Position numbers and translations under genes: made by a program. From contig CALMZT010000034.1 in assembly GCA_937870805.1 (NCBI GenBank), positions 1-8,057 of the forward strand: 8,057 nt of DNA, given 5' to 3'. This DNA comes from an uncultured Chloroflexota bacterium (GTDB lineage: Bacteria; Chloroflexota; Anaerolineae; Aggregatilineales; Phototrophicaceae). Below, in pieces: positions 5,895 through 8,057 of the stretch. Under the pieces are notes generated by a model. It worked only from the letters and a program-made list of their open reading frames with translations. It made no database searches and was not told the origin of the DNA. The stretch's first letter is position 1. Every line of letters begins with the position of its first letter.

Positions 5895-6626
5895 TTATGC
5901 GGTACGCGCCAGCAGCTTACGATAGACCGCGCGGAAGTCGTTGTCGCTCGTCCATGTGAAGAAGCTGTACAACTTATAAAGTTCAGAAACGCGCTGGAAA
6001 AGTTCAGAAACAATATTTTCTTCAGACAGCGCCGCGTGGTCGGGTTGATACCAAATGCCTGCGCGCACCCAGTCCTGTCCTTCGGCGAAAGTGTTCATCC
6101 ATTCATTGAGAATACGGGGGTTATAAATGTCGCAGGTGCTTAAGCGCACATCGCTGAGGTAAGCGCCCTGCCAGAAGCCGATTTGCACTTCGCAGCTCAT
6201 CTGGCGCAGCAGTTGGTAAAAGTCGGCGCGCTGGCGTTCAATGGTCATCTTGCCGACGAGGTTCTGCTGATCCCACCACGCGCTGGGGGCAATCACCAGT
6301 TCAATCGCAAAGTGATCGGGGGTCACGCGGATTTCAATCGCCGGATGGCTGTCATAGCTCACTTCACCGGGCATTCCATCTGCCATCATGTGCTCAACGG
6401 CTTGCGCTTCGCCACGACAGCGGAAGTAACGCAGCGCCACGACCTCGCGAGTGTACGGGTCAGCGATGGAGTCAAACGACACCGGGCGGTTCCAATGCGG
6501 GTGCAGATTGATGCCATAGCTGCGCAGTTGACGATATAACTCGCGATGGAGGGTTTGCATCTTGTCGCCAACGTACTGCATTCCGCGTTCTTCGGTGACT
6601 GCCAGGTGATCGTTGAGGGTTAACAT
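5895..6626 (-). CDS. Conserved-looking protein of unknown function, first gene of the STAS-like operon
   Basis: I do not recognise this 243-residue protein as a named family. It has no signal peptide or membrane helix. The N-terminus is helical (EERGMQYVGDKMQTLHRELY), followed by INLHPHWNRP (39-48) and VVALRYFRC (62-70). Then come alternating strands, HPAIEIRVTPDHFAIELVIA (94-113), AWWDQQNLVGKM (116-127), EVQIGFWQGAYLSD (146-159), and a Trp-rich half NEWMNTFAEGQDWVRAGIWY (174-193). It ends in helices (IVSELFQRVSELYKLYSFFT). The many Trp, His and Asp/Glu residues look like a folded alpha/beta enzyme or binding protein, but no catalytic set is certain. The ATG at 6626 has AAGGA about 11 bases upstream. 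It is followed after 10 bases by a STAS-like gene, so the products may work together. Confidence 0.83.
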   Translation of the reverse strand: MLTLNDHLAVTEERGMQYVGDKMQTLHRELYRQLRSYGINLHPHWNRPVSFDSIADPYTREVVALRYFRCRGEAQAVEHMMADGMPGEVSYDSHPAIEIRVTPDHFAIELVIAPSAWWDQQNLVGKMTIERQRADFYQLLRQMSCEVQIGFWQGAYLSDVRLSTCDIYNPRILNEWMNTFAEGQDWVRAGIWYQPDHAALSEENIVSELFQRVSELYKLYSFFTWTSDNDFRAVYRKLLARTA

Positions 6627-6653
6627 GATGAGTTTTTTCCTTAAATGAAGAAT

Positions 6654-6720
6654 TGACTTAGGATTAAAATACACTTGAAATCCTACAGCATTTTTTAAGA
6701 GATGGCTAGTACCTAAGTCA
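6654..6720. promoter_or_regulatory. 9-base inverted repeat upstream of the three-gene operon
   Basis: TGACTTAGG and its exact complement CCTAAGTCA are separated by 49 bases of AT-rich DNA. Its position just before the operon's ribosome site suggests a two-site operator or a leader hairpin. No binding protein is known. Confidence 0.3.
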
Positions 6721-6866
6721 GGTTTTAGGGAGAAATTCGGGAAATATTTACCTTTTTCACAAAAATATTTTCTTCATAAACACAAGGTTCACTTAAGGCT
6801 ACGCTTACGCTCAACCATAAAAGTCTTAAGAAAGTTAACGGTTAAGGGCTGCATGGTGAGGGTTGT

Positions 6867-6909
6867 AAATAAAAAGGATGAGCCACTTGCGCTATACAAG
6901 GACTCATCC
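6867..6909 (-). terminator. Intrinsic terminator of the glycosyltransferase-like gene
   Basis: On the minus strand GGATGAG (6909-6903) pairs with CTCATCC (6882-6876). Further pairing of CC/GG and TTG/CAA occurs inside, and TTTTTATTT follows (6875-6867). It begins about 24 bases after the stop codon. It separates this gene from the operon that begins at 6626. Confidence 0.8.
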
Positions 6910-6932
6910 CTATCACTTCAATGCTCATCGAC

Positions 6933-7796
6933 TCAAGGCTCACTGAAAGGAACACTGATTTCTAGCAGAGGGAAAGAGTCATTGGGGAAATCGGTAGCGA
7001 GGCGCTGTGCCCCTTGATACCAGCCAACCACCAGCGGATACGTGCCTTGCAGCGTTTGTAAAGTCGTCAGCGTATGCTGTGTGATGAACTGTTCGCCTGT
7101 GCGTAGATACTGTGTCGGTAAGACGGGAGGGGCATCGCCTTGCGCGACAATACCATCCTCTGACAACACCTGTACGAACACGGTGTAGTTTTCTTGTGGA
7201 ACCGTCGAGGCTTCCCAAAGCAGCGTCAACGCTTCGTTACGCCTGTCATAACCGAGCAAGCGGAAGGTGTTCCCAAAATCGACAGGCGGCGTTGTGAAAA
7301 GGTTTTCTGGCACAACAAGGGGTGTGTTGTCGGTGAACGCGCCGACAGGCAGCAGCGCCGCAGGTACAGGCTGTCCATTCTCGCTGATCGACAGGCTTGC
7401 TCCGTCAGGATACTGCCACCAGTGGACGTTGATACGCAGCGGAGAATAACCGCGTGCGTCGGGAAACAGCGGGACGAGGTACTGGTCGGCATAGATGACA
7501 CCGGTTTGCCATGTGCTCGTGCGCAGACTGCCCCACCCTGGATAGCTGTCAACGCTGCCGACGACGGCGGTGTCATTGGTAATGGCTTTTAGACTTAAAC
7601 TGTAGTCAATGGCGCTGCGTGCATCGGCTTGCCAGTACAGCGTGATCGGGATGACATCGGCGGGCGCATAGCGTGCGTTAGGCGTTTCAAAGCCCACCAG
7701 ATGAATTTCACCAAAGCGTATATCCAGCGGCACAGCGCTTGCAGGCACAGCACTGCCCTGCTGGGGCCAAGCGCGCAGCGGGGGATCGCGCGCCTT
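6933..7796 (-). CDS. C-terminal part of a Chloroflexota-type membrane glycosyltransferase (GT39/PMT-like)
   Basis: The supported part is about 285 residues ending VPFSEP. It contains two related beta domains. The first is 'DIRFGEIHLVGFE....ITLYWQA....DYSLSLKAI', the second 'VDFGNTFRLLGYD....LTLLWEA....NYTVFVQVLSEDG', followed by TGEQFITQHTL and TYPLVVGWYQGAQRL. This 'FG..LLGYD / LTLYWQA / YTVFVHL / HTL..P.G.Y.L.VG.Y' pattern is what I know from the C-termini of large Chloroflexota glycosyltransferase 39-like proteins, whose N-terminal membrane helices transfer sugars from lipid carriers. The catalytic part is absent. The frame stays open to the right edge, with an ATG at 7973, but upstream of residue RAWPQQG (about 7775) the translation is a low-complexity Ala/Gly/Ser/Pro stretch without membrane helices. 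I therefore stop the gene near the composition break. Confidence 0.7.
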   Translation of the reverse strand, partial: KARDPPLRAWPQQGSAVPASAVPLDIRFGEIHLVGFETPNARYAPADVIPITLYWQADARSAIDYSLSLKAITNDTAVVGSVDSYPGWGSLRTSTWQTGVIYADQYLVPLFPDARGYSPLRINVHWWQYPDGASLSISENGQPVPAALLPVGAFTDNTPLVVPENLFTTPPVDFGNTFRLLGYDRRNEALTLLWEASTVPQENYTVFVQVLSEDGIVAQGDAPPVLPTQYLRTGEQFITQHTLTTLQTLQGTYPLVVGWYQGAQRLATDFPNDSFPLLEISVPFSEP

Positions 7797-7800
7797 GCAG

Positions 7801-8057
7801 CCGCGTTCCGGCGCTCCGGCCTTGATCGCGGCCAAGCCCAGTCTCACCCCACCCACGTCGGTCGAAGGCACGTGGGTCAGCGACGCGGAAGCCGAGCCCA
7901 TGCCCGAGGCCATCGCCGCCCCTGGCATGGCGGAAGGCGATCCGTCCGACGGCGCGTGTCCGGTGGATGGCATGTGCGACGAGTCGGGACAGTACTGCGA
8001 TCCGATGGCGGGTGTCGGACCTGGCCACGGCCATTGCTGGAACGACCTGTGGGCCGA
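7801..8057 (+). CDS. Fragment of a Cys-containing, probably exported protein, other genome style
   Basis: The plus-strand frame is open from 7705 to the right edge. From about 7801 it reads like protein: acidic TWVSDAEAEPMPEAIAAPGM, then ACPVDGMCDESGQYCDPMAG, then GHGHCWNDLWA. Cysteines lie at codons 7957, 7975, 7996 and 8035. Third codon positions are mostly G or C. Short acidic Cys-spaced stretches like this are common in exported proteins of high-GC bacteria such as Myxococcota; that origin is a guess. No start codon with a ribosome site is visible, so this is either the inside of a gene joined to the contig here or chance coding in high-GC DNA. The opposite frame is also open, so the strand is uncertain. 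Confidence 0.35.

Larger units (their letters stand above)
6627..6932. other. AT-rich leader and intergenic region
   Basis: I see no gene here. The right part holds the terminator of the 6933 gene. The left part should contain the promoter of the operon starting at 6626, but I find no good -35/-10 pair. A 9-base inverted repeat TGACTTAGG (6654-6662) / CCTAAGTCA (6712-6720) lies 28 to 94 bases before that start codon and could be an operator. Confidence 0.5.

Noticed and set aside
5885..6013. Extension of the STAS-like gene upstream to 6013
   Set aside because: It would overlap the upstream gene by more than 100 bases and place the likely ribosome site inside the coding region. The paralogues start just before the conserved Trp.
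7797..7973. Start of the glycosyltransferase-like gene at the ATG at 7973
   Set aside because: The translated stretch is low-complexity, lies in foreign-looking high-GC DNA and lacks the membrane helices that should precede the beta domains. There is no convincing ribosome site.

Overview
The window looks like a piece of a Chloroflexota (Anaerolineae-type) genome, probably from a metagenome. This rests on protein style rather than a marker gene. Two proteins have an N-terminal TPR, one membrane helix, a Thr/Pro-rich 'PTLPPTxTPT' linker and a PD40/TolB-like propeller. There are also small STAS-like proteins and the C-terminal beta domains typical of large Chloroflexota membrane glycosyltransferases. 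Coding GC is near 52-55% until about 7780, where it rises abruptly to about 70%.

All well-supported genes are on the minus strand, so transcription runs from right to left. From the right edge: a 3' fragment of a glycosyltransferase-like protein (6933 to about 7796) ends at a clear intrinsic terminator (6867-6909). An AT-rich leader of about 240 bases follows. Next is a tight three-gene unit: an unrecognised 243-aa protein (5895-6626), a STAS-like protein (5471-5884) and a second STAS-like gene (5064-5462) broken by one in-frame TAG. A third, more divergent STAS-like paralogue (4523-4915) has its own probable promoter and terminator.

The left half holds three paralogues sharing one N-terminal TPR module: a short TPR plus membrane-anchor protein (3695-4081), and two TPR-membrane-propeller proteins (1858-3399 and 234-1742). 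The start of a GNAT acetyltransferase runs off the left edge (1-121). The architecture suggests cytoplasmic TPRs coupled across the membrane to an external propeller, with the short paralogue lacking the outer part. Any shared function is inference.

The intergenic spaces are rich in palindromes. A 31-base element built on GAACAAGGG/CCCCTTGTTC occurs twice in the same orientation, each time inside a longer inverted repeat. A related 20-base palindrome lies nearby. A second family, beginning CGTAGGGGC, flanks the propeller gene at 234-1742. The most notable points are the single-stop paralogue, the nested palindromes with mutually exclusive pairings at 4180-4362, and the composition break at the right end, where a plus-strand Cys-containing frame of another style appears. 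That break may be a chimeric assembly junction.
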